DNA of 64,000 bases from Bacteroidaceae bacterium (GTDB taxonomy: Bacteria; Bacteroidota; Bacteroidia; Bacteroidales; Bacteroidaceae). The translations under genes and the position numbers were made by a program. Below, piece by piece: positions 53,276 through 60,615 of this stretch. The stretch spans positions 124,001 to 188,000 of the forward strand of contig JAKSJD010000002.1 of the NCBI GenBank assembly GCA_024398435.1, read 5' to 3'. Each line of letters begins with the position of its first letter. The first letter of the stretch is position 1. The notes below the pieces were generated by a model that was not told where the DNA came from, ran no database searches, and worked only from the letters and a program-made list of their open reading frames with translations.

Positions 53276-53386
53276 AAAAGTGACAGGTTAGTGACAGGTT
53301 GGTGACAGGTTTGGGGGTAACCTGTCACTCATTAACTACCTAACGCACAATGAGTTATAATCAAAAGTGACAAGGTGATAGGTTTT
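53276..53386. repeat. Right terminal inverted repeat of element B
   Basis: Three direct GTGACAGGTT iterons (53280, 53291, 53302) are followed by an inverted AACCTGTCAC (53319) and GTGACAAGGTGATAGG near the outer end. Its complement aligns along the full length with 51376-51487. Confidence 0.88.
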
Positions 53387-53437
53387 TGCAAAAATAAGAT
53401 TTTGCGAAAATTATTGTAATGCAAAACCGCTTTTCAT

Positions 53438-53468
53438 AACTAATATCTAATATCTGATAACTGATATC
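53438..53468. repeat. Heptamer repeat TAATATC/TGATAAC
   Basis: Four 7-bp units (TAATATC, TAATATC, TGATAAC, TGATATC) stand directly before the 22-bp array 3. Confidence 0.65.
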
Positions 53469-53472
53469 TTTA

Positions 53473-53604
53473 CGAAAAACATTATGGTTCGCAAGACAAT
53501 TGTTATATAGAAATGCCATCATTTCTATAGGTTCTCGACCTCATTTCTCTATAGAAATTACCCCAAACATCGCGGTTCATGACCCCTCGAAGCGCGATGC
53601 ATTC
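53473..53604. repeat. 22-bp-period degenerate array with CGCG/CTATAG cores (array 3)
   Basis: Six units of 22 bp begin at 53473, 53495, 53517, 53539, 53561 and 53583. Unit cores alternate TATGGTTC, ATATAGAAATG, CTATAGG, CTATAGAAAT, CGCGGTTCATG and CGCGATG. Words of array 1 and array 2 (CAATTGTT, TCGC.GTTCATGA, CGAAGCGCGA) recur here in the same phase. Confidence 0.75.
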
Positions 53605-53707
53605 TATAGCCACAACAAAATTACAAATAATCCACATTATTTATATAAAATATAGGCGATGCAATAAAAAAGTTGTTGGTTAAGGTTATCGTTATCGTTT
53701 TATTCAC

Positions 53708-53715
53708 TATATTTG
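53708..53715 (+). promoter_or_regulatory. TATATTTG -7 box for dinD and possibly the defence operon
   Basis: A TAnnTTTG box lies 85 bp before the dinD start codon. No TTTG at the usual distance was seen. Confidence 0.5.
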
Positions 53716-53799
53716 CAAGTGGAAATTATAAAACAAGTCAGTTCCTTGATTCAATAAGACAGGACATTAGAAAGTGATAAATTAGAAACGGCAAAAAAT

Positions 53800-54624
53800 A
53801 TGAAGTCGGAAGAAATAAAGAATCTATTCGAAAAATTCGAATCCATTGCTTGTGAATACGATGGTGTAGAATGTTGGAGTGCTCGTGAGTTATGTGGCTT
53901 GCTTGGATATGCCAAGTGGGAACGCTTCGAAAGCGTAATAAATAGAGCAAAAGAGGCTTGTGAAAACGCTGGGGTCTCATCTGCAGACCATTTTCCCAGC
54001 GCCGGGAAAATGGTTGAGCTAGGAAGTGGCTCGGTTCGCGAGATTCCGGATTATATGCTCACCCGTTATGCTTGTTACCTTGTAGCACAGAATGGCGATC
54101 CTCGCAAGCCTGAAATTGCCTTCGCCCAAAACTACTTTGCCGTACAGACACGTGTGGCAGAGATGGTGGAGCGTAGAGTGTTGGAATACGAACGTGTAAA
54201 GGCACGTCAAAAACTGGCAGAGACAGAAAAGATGTTGTCGGGTGTGCTTTATGAGCGTGGTGTTGACGACAAGGGCTTTGCCATAATCCGAAGCAAAGGT
54301 GATCAGGCACTTTTCCATATGAATACCGCCATGCTGAAACGCAGATTAGGTGCTCCCGCTAACCGTGCTGTTGCAGACTTCCTCCCCACCATCAGCATCA
54401 AAGCAAAGGATTTTGCTGCAGAGATGACGAGTGTGAATGTACAGCAAAAAGACCTTCACGGAATTTCATCCATCGAAAGAGAACACATTGATAACAACAA
54501 AGCCGTACGCGACATGCTCCTAAGCCGTGGAATTACCCCAGAACAACTTCCTGCAGGTGAGGATGTCAAGAAAGTGGAACGCAGATTGGCATCCGACGAG
54601 AAAAAGGTGTTACCAAAGAAATAA
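53800..54624 (+). CDS. dinD: DinD-like (DNA-damage-inducible protein D) protein
   Basis: The 274-residue protein has a Bro-N/DinD N-terminal half (ECWSARELCGLLGYAKWERFESVINRAKEAC) and the DinD core (DYMLTRYACYLVAQNGDPRKPEIAFAQNYFAVQTR). A C-terminal part follows with RSKGDQALF and MLKRRLGAPANRAVADFLPT. E. coli DinD counters RecA-mediated strand exchange and is SOS-induced. Here the gene heads the restriction locus and ends 24 bp before the methylase gene, an arrangement often seen beside type I-like R-M genes. Its contribution to defence is not known. Confidence 0.9.
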   Translation: MKSEEIKNLFEKFESIACEYDGVECWSARELCGLLGYAKWERFESVINRAKEACENAGVSSADHFPSAGKMVELGSGSVREIPDYMLTRYACYLVAQNGDPRKPEIAFAQNYFAVQTRVAEMVERRVLEYERVKARQKLAETEKMLSGVLYERGVDDKGFAIIRSKGDQALFHMNTAMLKRRLGAPANRAVADFLPTISIKAKDFAAEMTSVNVQQKDLHGISSIEREHIDNNKAVRDMLLSRGITPEQLPAGEDVKKVERRLASDEKKVLPKK

Positions 54625-54648
54625 TAGACTTTTATAAAATTTGAAACA

Positions 54649-56934
54649 ATGGAAATTCAAATAAAAGACAAAAAAATATACGCACCTTTGAAAGATAAGT
54701 GGTTAGTACTTAAACCTGAAGAGGAAGTGCGACAAAGATACATCTGTCGACTGGCAGATAGTTATGGTTATGACTATAAGCAGATGGATCAGGAACTCAA
54801 AGTTACAAACTCTCACCGAGGTCAAGGATCTGCGCGCGCCGACATTGTTATTTGGAAGTCAGCTAAAGATAAGATTGACAACAAAAGTGCTTTCATCATA
54901 GTAGAATGTAAAGCCGAGAGTGTAACCATCCGCAAGGAAGATTATTATCAAGGCTATAACTATGCTGCATGGGCTGGTGCAGATTTCTTTGTTACCACTA
55001 ATCTCAAGGAGACACGCATCTTTAAGGTCGTGAAGGGCGAGATACCTAAAAAGCTTGAAGAGATTGTTGATATCCCTACTGCCGAGATGGCAAACAATGA
55101 GAAAAAAGTAAAGGAACTGCTCAACCAAACAAAGGCTTTCACTCGTGACGAGTTCTCACGTCTTCTCTACAAGTGCCACAACATCATCCGTAATAACGAC
55201 AAACTTTCTCCAGAAGCAGCTTTTGACGAAATAAGCAAAATCTTGTTCATCAAAATTCGCTATGAACGTGAAAATAATCTTGGACAAATTTTTTCAAAAG
55301 AAAGATTCACTCAAAACAAACAAAAATATGAGGAACTGAATAAAGAAATGGGAGTTAAGGATGCTAAGCCCTTTTACCAAAATCTTTTTGAGAAAACAAA
55401 GCAAGATTTCAAGGAGGATAATCTCTTTGATCCAAATGACACGATAAGGATTCGTGAAACAAGTTTTGAAAAGATTGTAGAAGAACTTCAAATTTACAAC
55501 CTATCTCATACCTCAGATGATGTAAAAGGTATAGCATTTGAGAAATTCCTTGGACGTACATTCCGTGGCGAACTCGGTCAGTTCTTTACTCCTCGTACTA
55601 TTGTCGATTTTATGGTCTCTGCTCTTGATCCTCAAGAGGGAGAGTATGTATGTGACCCTTGTTGCGGAAGTGGCGGATTCTTGATTCGTGCGTTTGAATA
55701 TGTTCGAGAACAAATAGAGAACGAACTTGAAGAGCGCAAAGAAGAAGTGAAAGCTCAACTCATACCGGAAAACTATGATGATTTAACATCTAAAGAACAG
55801 GAGGTTATTGATGGCAAAGTGTCTGATGCTTTTGCAAAAATGAACTATGAAGTTGATATAAGTAACGAAAAAGGCCGTCTTCGTAGCCTTTCATTCAACT
55901 GCATCTATGGTACTGATGCCAACCCTCGTATGGCGCGTACAGCCAAGATGAATATGATTATGCATGGTGACGGTCATGGTGGCGTGCATCATCATGATGG
56001 TCTCTTGAATGTCAATGGCATTTGGGACGGACGTTTCGATATAATCCTGACCAATCCTCCTTTCGGTTCACGTGTTGACAAGGATATTAAAATAACTGAA
56101 GCGGACAAGTTTACGGACGAAGCAAAAATTAATGCTTACATCAAGCGCTATGGTGATGAGTATCTTAATGCTCTAAAACAGGTAAACGACCATATAGGAG
56201 AATCACTTCTTGATCAGTTCGGTGTTGGTAAGCTTAGCAGTCTTACAGAAGTGCTCTTCATTGACCGTTGCATCAATTTGCTTAAACCAGGTGGACGTTT
56301 GGGCATTGTTCTGCCAGAAGGCGTATTGAACAATACAAACCTTCAGAATGTACGTGAATACTTTGAAGGTAGAGCCAAGATCCTCCTCATTGTATCCATT
56401 CCACAAGAGGTATTCATGGCTGCAGGTGCGACTGTTAAACCAAGTCTTATGTTCTTCAAACGATTCACTGAGGATGAACAGAAACAGTATGATGACATCA
56501 AGGAACAGGCGTATTCGGAAGTGCGTGACAAGTACTCTGAAGAACTGAACGCCATAGAAAAAGATCTTGCAAAGAAAGGCAAAAATGCAAAACCTGCCGC
56601 AGAAAAGAAGGTGCTTCGTGCAAGTAAAAAGGAAATTGAAGCTGCTATAGAGTCAGAAGCAAAGGCTTTGATCAAGCAGCGCTTTGACTACATCATTCCA
56701 ATTGCAGACATTAAGCGTGCTGGTATCAACTCTATCGGTATAAAAATAGAGAATGACCTCGAACCACTTCTTGAAGAATTTACCAAGTATCGCAAGGAGA
56801 ATAATCTATGGTACAAACCTCATGTTGTTAAGTCATACCATTATAATGACGATGGCAATATGACACGCTCAACAGAAGTAGATGGTTTCATGGTCAAGGA
56901 AGACGAAGTTTTCTATAACGCAAAGAAACATTGA
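54649..56934 (+). CDS. Fused restriction nuclease / N6-adenine methyltransferase (BcgI-A-like or HsdM with HSDR_N)
   Basis: Residues 1-125 of 761 form an HSDR_N-type PD-(D/E)xK nuclease: KPEEEVRQRY, then Asp65 (ARADIVIW), Glu86 and Lys88 (FIIVECK), and QGYNYA. A helical HsdM-like region (about 150-320) precedes the methylase core with DPCCGSGGF (near 336) and the catalytic NPPFG (near 468). The C-terminus is coiled-coil and Lys-rich. A nuclease-methylase polypeptide followed by a separate specificity subunit is the plan of BcgI-type IIB/IIG systems. No HsdR motor protein is in the window. The S gene starts 3 bp later. Confidence 0.88.
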   Translation: MEIQIKDKKIYAPLKDKWLVLKPEEEVRQRYICRLADSYGYDYKQMDQELKVTNSHRGQGSARADIVIWKSAKDKIDNKSAFIIVECKAESVTIRKEDYYQGYNYAAWAGADFFVTTNLKETRIFKVVKGEIPKKLEEIVDIPTAEMANNEKKVKELLNQTKAFTRDEFSRLLYKCHNIIRNNDKLSPEAAFDEISKILFIKIRYERENNLGQIFSKERFTQNKQKYEELNKEMGVKDAKPFYQNLFEKTKQDFKEDNLFDPNDTIRIRETSFEKIVEELQIYNLSHTSDDVKGIAFEKFLGRTFRGELGQFFTPRTIVDFMVSALDPQEGEYVCDPCCGSGGFLIRAFEYVREQIENELEERKEEVKAQLIPENYDDLTSKEQEVIDGKVSDAFAKMNYEVDISNEKGRLRSLSFNCIYGTDANPRMARTAKMNMIMHGDGHGGVHHHDGLLNVNGIWDGRFDIILTNPPFGSRVDKDIKITEADKFTDEAKINAYIKRYGDEYLNALKQVNDHIGESLLDQFGVGKLSSLTEVLFIDRCINLLKPGGRLGIVLPEGVLNNTNLQNVREYFEGRAKILLIVSIPQEVFMAAGATVKPSLMFFKRFTEDEQKQYDDIKEQAYSEVRDKYSEELNAIEKDLAKKGKNAKPAAEKKVLRASKKEIEAAIESEAKALIKQRFDYIIPIADIKRAGINSIGIKIENDLEPLLEEFTKYRKENNLWYKPHVVKSYHYNDDGNMTRSTEVDGFMVKEDEVFYNAKKH

Positions 56935-56937
56935 TAT

Positions 56938-58296
56938 ATGGCAACGGCAACATATAAATTCCTCCATTTTACAAATCTAAAGGACATTCCGAACTGGAGT
57001 GTCCAATATGCAGATGAGGAAGATCTTGGCTTCACAAATAAATTTCCAATGGCAAGAATTGGATCCTTCCTGACACGTAGAAAAGAGTCTGTTGACATTC
57101 AAGATGGTGTTATATATAAACGAGTAACTGTAAGCACAAAAGGAGGAAATATATCCATTAGAGATGAAAAAGATGGAAAAGATATTGGTACGAAGAAGCA
57201 ATTTTTAATACATGAAGGTCAATTCTTGTTGTCTAAAATTGATGCTCGAAATGGAGCCTATGGCGTTGTTCCGGCTATTGCAGAAAAGGCAATCATTACA
57301 GGAAACTTTTGGACTTTCGATGTTGACTACAGCATAATCAATCCACAATTTTTAACTTTAATAACTAAGACAAAAGAGTTTCTTTTATTTGCAGAAAAAA
57401 GTAGTAATGGAACAACAAACAGACATTATCTTCAAGAAAAAGCTTTCTTAAATCAGCAGATTCCTTTGCCAAGCATAGAGGAGCAGGAGGAGATTTTGGA
57501 AGAATATAACGATAATATTCATTTATCTGTTAGTGCTTTCAATGAAATAGAAAACTTAAAGAATCAGATTGAAACTTATCTTAGAAAAGAACTTGATTTT
57601 AAATACGAAAAGAGTGTTTATAAGGGTTTTATGCACTTTGTTTCATTTAAAAATATCAAAAGGTGGGATGTTCAATATTATTCATCTGAGAATCACATAA
57701 TTTCGCAATACGCAACAACAACAATTGGTGATTCATTAGTCTACTTTATGAAGGACGCCATCTCTTCGTTAAGAATAGAAACCTATAAATTTCCTGATAA
57801 GGATTTTCACTACATTGGAATGGAAAATATTCATAAGGGTGATGGTGAGTTAATAAATTTGCCTATTGTAAAAGGAACCGATATTAAAAGTCAAACAGTC
57901 AGAATACCTAAAGGATTCTTTATATTTGGAAAATTGAGGCCATATTTGAATAAATACTGGCTTAACGATATGAATATAGATGATATTGTCTGTTCTTCGG
58001 AGTTCTTTTGTTTTAAGGTAAAAGAAACATTCAATCGAGAGTTTTTTAAATATATTTTATCTTCATATATTGTTCAAGCGCAGATTTCTGAAGCTATGAG
58101 TGGTGCAAGAATGCCAAGAATTGATGAAAAAACATTCAAAAGCATTGTTATACCAAATCCTCCAATGTCTATTCAAGAAAAGATAGCAAACGATCTTAAT
58201 GCTCTCACAGAACAGATAGAAGCGTTAAAAGAAAATGTACAGAAGTTACAAGAAGAAGCATTTATACGATTTAGCAATAATCTATTTGAAAAATGA
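56938..58296 (+). CDS. hsdS: Restriction-modification specificity subunit (HsdS-like)
   Basis: The 452-residue protein has two target-recognition domains, each ending in a conserved helix. The first has FLHFTNLKDIPNWSVQYA and SIEEQEEILEEYNDNIHLS. The second repeats the pattern with MHFVSFKNIKRWDVQYY and SIQEKIANDLNALTEQIEAL. The internal repeat implies a bipartite recognition site that cannot be read from sequence alone. It is 3 bp after the nuclease-methylase gene and overlaps the next gene by four bases (ATGA). Confidence 0.92.
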   Translation: MATATYKFLHFTNLKDIPNWSVQYADEEDLGFTNKFPMARIGSFLTRRKESVDIQDGVIYKRVTVSTKGGNISIRDEKDGKDIGTKKQFLIHEGQFLLSKIDARNGAYGVVPAIAEKAIITGNFWTFDVDYSIINPQFLTLITKTKEFLLFAEKSSNGTTNRHYLQEKAFLNQQIPLPSIEEQEEILEEYNDNIHLSVSAFNEIENLKNQIETYLRKELDFKYEKSVYKGFMHFVSFKNIKRWDVQYYSSENHIISQYATTTIGDSLVYFMKDAISSLRIETYKFPDKDFHYIGMENIHKGDGELINLPIVKGTDIKSQTVRIPKGFFIFGKLRPYLNKYWLNDMNIDDIVCSSEFFCFKVKETFNREFFKYILSSYIVQAQISEAMSGARMPRIDEKTFKSIVIPNPPMSIQEKIANDLNALTEQIEALKENVQKLQEEAFIRFSNNLFEK

Positions 58297-60008
58297 AACT
58301 AAGGACTTTAAATATAAGAGGTTACAAAAACATAGAAAACATATCTTTGGATTTTTCTACTAACAAAGGTGCGTCTTTGTTAGTAGGAAATAATGGCTGT
58401 GGAAAAAGTAATATACTTGAGGCTATTTCTGCAATATTTTCAGCCTTATACAAAGATAACTTCACAAAACCGAAATTTGATTTTAGGATTGATTACGAGA
58501 TTAATGGCAAAGTTGTAGATGTATCCCTTAACAATGGGAAATATACTATTAAAGTTGACTCTAAAGGCATATCAAAAAGTAAATTTACACAAAACAGATC
58601 TAACTTACCTTCACGCATTATATGTTGTTATAGTGGAGAAAGTAATCGTCTATGGGCAAAATACTATTTGCCATACTACAAACTATATATAGACAATATT
58701 AAGAAGTCTGATATAGTTCCGCAGCTCCCACTAGTTTACATTAACAAGTATACTCTTAACATATCTCTTCTTACATTGTTTTTCCATGATTTTGATGTTT
58801 ATACTGATATCGCTACGTTTTGTAATGACAAATTAAACATTAGAACCATAAAAAATATAACATTTGATTTTGACTCTATGAAAATAAAGGAGTGGAAAAC
58901 AAATGCGGTTTTGAATTTAGCACAGGCTATATGTGGAGTCGATAAAGTCACAAATATACCTGCACACAAAACAATATTACTAGTTGACTTTAAGAATAAT
59001 GTATCCTCTATTCTGTCTAATGGTTATGAATTGTTTTCACTTCTATATGGTGCAACAATGCCAGAAGACGACAAGATTATCTCTGGTATAAATTTTGATT
59101 GTGAGTTAAATAACGGTTCAATCATTACGCTAAATGATTTGAGTGAAGGAGAGAAAAAGAATTTGCTAATCACAACTATTTTAGAAGTTCTTGCAGACGA
59201 AAATTCTCTTATTCTTTTTGATGAACCTGATTCACATATCCATATTAGTCGAAAGCGCGAGCTAAAAGTCACATTGGATAGATATCAAGATAAAAGAGAA
59301 AGCGTTTTGACAACACATTCACCATCATTAGCTGGTGCATTCAATAATGGTAATCATATTATTGGCTTGGGTGTTAATGACAATAACAAGACAAAAATAA
59401 TAGATAAGCCTACATCAGATTTGATTTCAGAATTAACAGGTGGTATATGGAATATTCATCAACAGAATATATTTCTGGCTTCAAATAAACCAATAATACT
59501 ATTTGTTGAAGGAGAAACCGATAAAATAATAATAGAAGAAGCTTATAAAAGGCTGAATAATGATTACCCATTATTAAGATTTGATGTTTTCCATTGCAGT
59601 GGTGCTGATAATATACCGCAGTTACTCATTGGATTAAATACCTCTGATTTACAATGGGAAGAGAAAAAGATAATAGCAATTTTTGATAGTGACAAAGAAG
59701 GAAATGATAATTGCAATAAGACAAGAGTAAAATATTCGAAAGCAAAGAACAAGAGGGGATTATATGCAATTACATTACCTAAGAAAAATGCTACAATTGA
59801 GAATTTCTTCCAAGATAGTAGGTTCAACGAAGCATATAAAGAAGCGTTGCTTGAAAATCCATTTAGCGGATCTGTAAAAGACTTTGCACATAAGGTTCTT
59901 ATTAAGGCTAAAATCAAATTATCAGAAGATTGTAAGAGGTATCCAGATTGCGACTTCGATGAATTCCGAATTCTGTTTGATACGATTGAAGAAATTTACC
60001 AACTGTAG
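58293..60008 (+). CDS. OLD-like ATPase-TOPRIM nuclease (RloA/GajA-type) linked to the R-M genes
   Basis: The 571-residue protein has an SMC/ABC-type ATPase with Walker A LLVGNNGCGKSNILEAI (near 33), signature LSEGEKKNLLI and Walker B NSLILFDEPDSHIHISRK. A C-terminal TOPRIM domain follows, with IILFVEGETDKIIIEEAY (near 410) and IIAIFDSDKEGND as metal-binding motifs. This is the OLD-family layout seen in GajA, and hsd loci often carry 'R-linked' ATPase genes such as rloA. The ATGA overlap with hsdS indicates that it belongs to the system. The gene is strongly A+T-rich compared with the flanking chromosome. Confidence 0.85.
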   Translation: MKLRTLNIRGYKNIENISLDFSTNKGASLLVGNNGCGKSNILEAISAIFSALYKDNFTKPKFDFRIDYEINGKVVDVSLNNGKYTIKVDSKGISKSKFTQNRSNLPSRIICCYSGESNRLWAKYYLPYYKLYIDNIKKSDIVPQLPLVYINKYTLNISLLTLFFHDFDVYTDIATFCNDKLNIRTIKNITFDFDSMKIKEWKTNAVLNLAQAICGVDKVTNIPAHKTILLVDFKNNVSSILSNGYELFSLLYGATMPEDDKIISGINFDCELNNGSIITLNDLSEGEKKNLLITTILEVLADENSLILFDEPDSHIHISRKRELKVTLDRYQDKRESVLTTHSPSLAGAFNNGNHIIGLGVNDNNKTKIIDKPTSDLISELTGGIWNIHQQNIFLASNKPIILFVEGETDKIIIEEAYKRLNNDYPLLRFDVFHCSGADNIPQLLIGLNTSDLQWEEKKIIAIFDSDKEGNDNCNKTRVKYSKAKNKRGLYAITLPKKNATIENFFQDSRFNEAYKEALLENPFSGSVKDFAHKVLIKAKIKLSEDCKRYPDCDFDEFRILFDTIEEIYQL

Positions 60009-60011
60009 TAT

Positions 60012-60401
60012 ATGAATAAAAACCGCACTTGGCTTGCCTTTGCCAACCGAAAAAGGTGCAGACATGCTGATGCTATCCATACCCTAGGATTCATCAGTTG
60101 GAGAATGGGAAGAGCACGCTTTACCGTTGGTGATGTGGTGTATCTTTTCATGTCCGATGAACGATGTATACGCTTCAAATTGGTCGTGACAGCAGAAAAC
60201 TGCAAACGTGAGGATCAGGCATTCTGGGTAGAAAAGGCTCCTGATGATATCACATACAAACTAGAATTGCTTGAAGAGTACGATGGTACAATGCTATCAG
60301 AACAAGAACTATGTAAGCATGGTTTCAAAGGTGGTAGATCTCTAGAAATTCCAAATTGTAATAATCTTGAAGTTCTCAACTATATTAAATCTCAATTTTA
60401 G
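60012..60401 (+). CDS. PUA/EVE-like small protein of the defence operon
   Basis: The 129-residue protein starts 3 bp after the ATPase stop codon. The pattern TWLAFANRKRC...FISWRMGRARFTVGDVVYLFMSD...IRFKLVVTAE...AFWVEKAP looks like an EVE/PUA-like fold, a small beta-barrel that reads modified bases and is often joined to restriction systems. This is pattern recognition only. The tight spacing implies co-translation with the upstream three genes. Confidence 0.6.
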   Translation: MNKNRTWLAFANRKRCRHADAIHTLGFISWRMGRARFTVGDVVYLFMSDERCIRFKLVVTAENCKREDQAFWVEKAPDDITYKLELLEEYDGTMLSEQELCKHGFKGGRSLEIPNCNNLEVLNYIKSQF

Positions 60402-60404
60402 CAT

Positions 60405-60545
60405 ATGAAAGGTGGCTCTCAACCATTAATAAAATTCTTTGATGAATAAGACAAGAGATTCATTATGCCACTATATCAGCGCAATTACGACTGGAAAGAG
60501 GATAATTGTGAATAGTTGTTTCAGGTATCAAAGAATTACACGTAA
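60405..60545 (+). pseudogene. Remnant of a DUF262/GmrSD-type gene (5' end only)
   Basis: In one frame the sequence reads MKGGSQPLIKFFDE, stop, DKRFIMPLYQRNYDWKEDNC, stop, LFQ. The phrase F-I-x-P-x-Y-Q-R-N-Y-D-W-K-E is the hallmark of the DUF262 (GmrS-like) N-terminus. Two in-frame stops and the lack of any further homologous sequence show a decayed, truncated copy. Confidence 0.8.
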
Positions 60546-60615
60546 CTCGCAACTATGATTTGTCATTTTAAGAAATCCAACAAACGTTGGGTGTTTCAGT
60601 AAAGTGTATTAGTAA

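Larger units (their letters stand above)
51376..53386. mobile_element. Element B: VapE-type helicase gene between about 111-bp terminal inverted repeats
   Basis: The ends are 51376-51487 and 53276-53386. They align as inverted repeats with about 17 differences by hand count. Each end carries five or six AACCTGTCAC iterons, one of them inverted so that it forms a palindrome with the next. The only gene inside is the VapE-like helicase, whose stop codon touches the inner edge of the left repeat. The rest is a long 5' leader, G/C-rich repeat words and the promoter. No transposase or integrase and no obvious target-site duplication were found. This is the same plan as element A. Confidence 0.78.
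52689..53799. other. 1.1-kb intergenic region: VapE leader, repeats and dinD promoter region
   Basis: No gene is seen. In order it holds a leader of about 230 bp with several short inverted repeats (for example CTCACGCCTTGTGAG at 52808-52822); the VapE promoter at 52921-52952; plain sequence; a G/C-rich repeat tract (53158-53232); the right terminal repeat of element B; heptamers (53438-53468); 22-bp array 3 (53473-53604); and the TATATTTG box for dinD at 53708-53715. Confidence 0.7.

Noticed and set aside
51376-53386. Element B as an ordinary MITE or insertion sequence
   Set aside because: No transposase gene, no clear target duplication, and the ends hold many iterons rather than a short simple terminal repeat. 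Kept instead as an unusual element.
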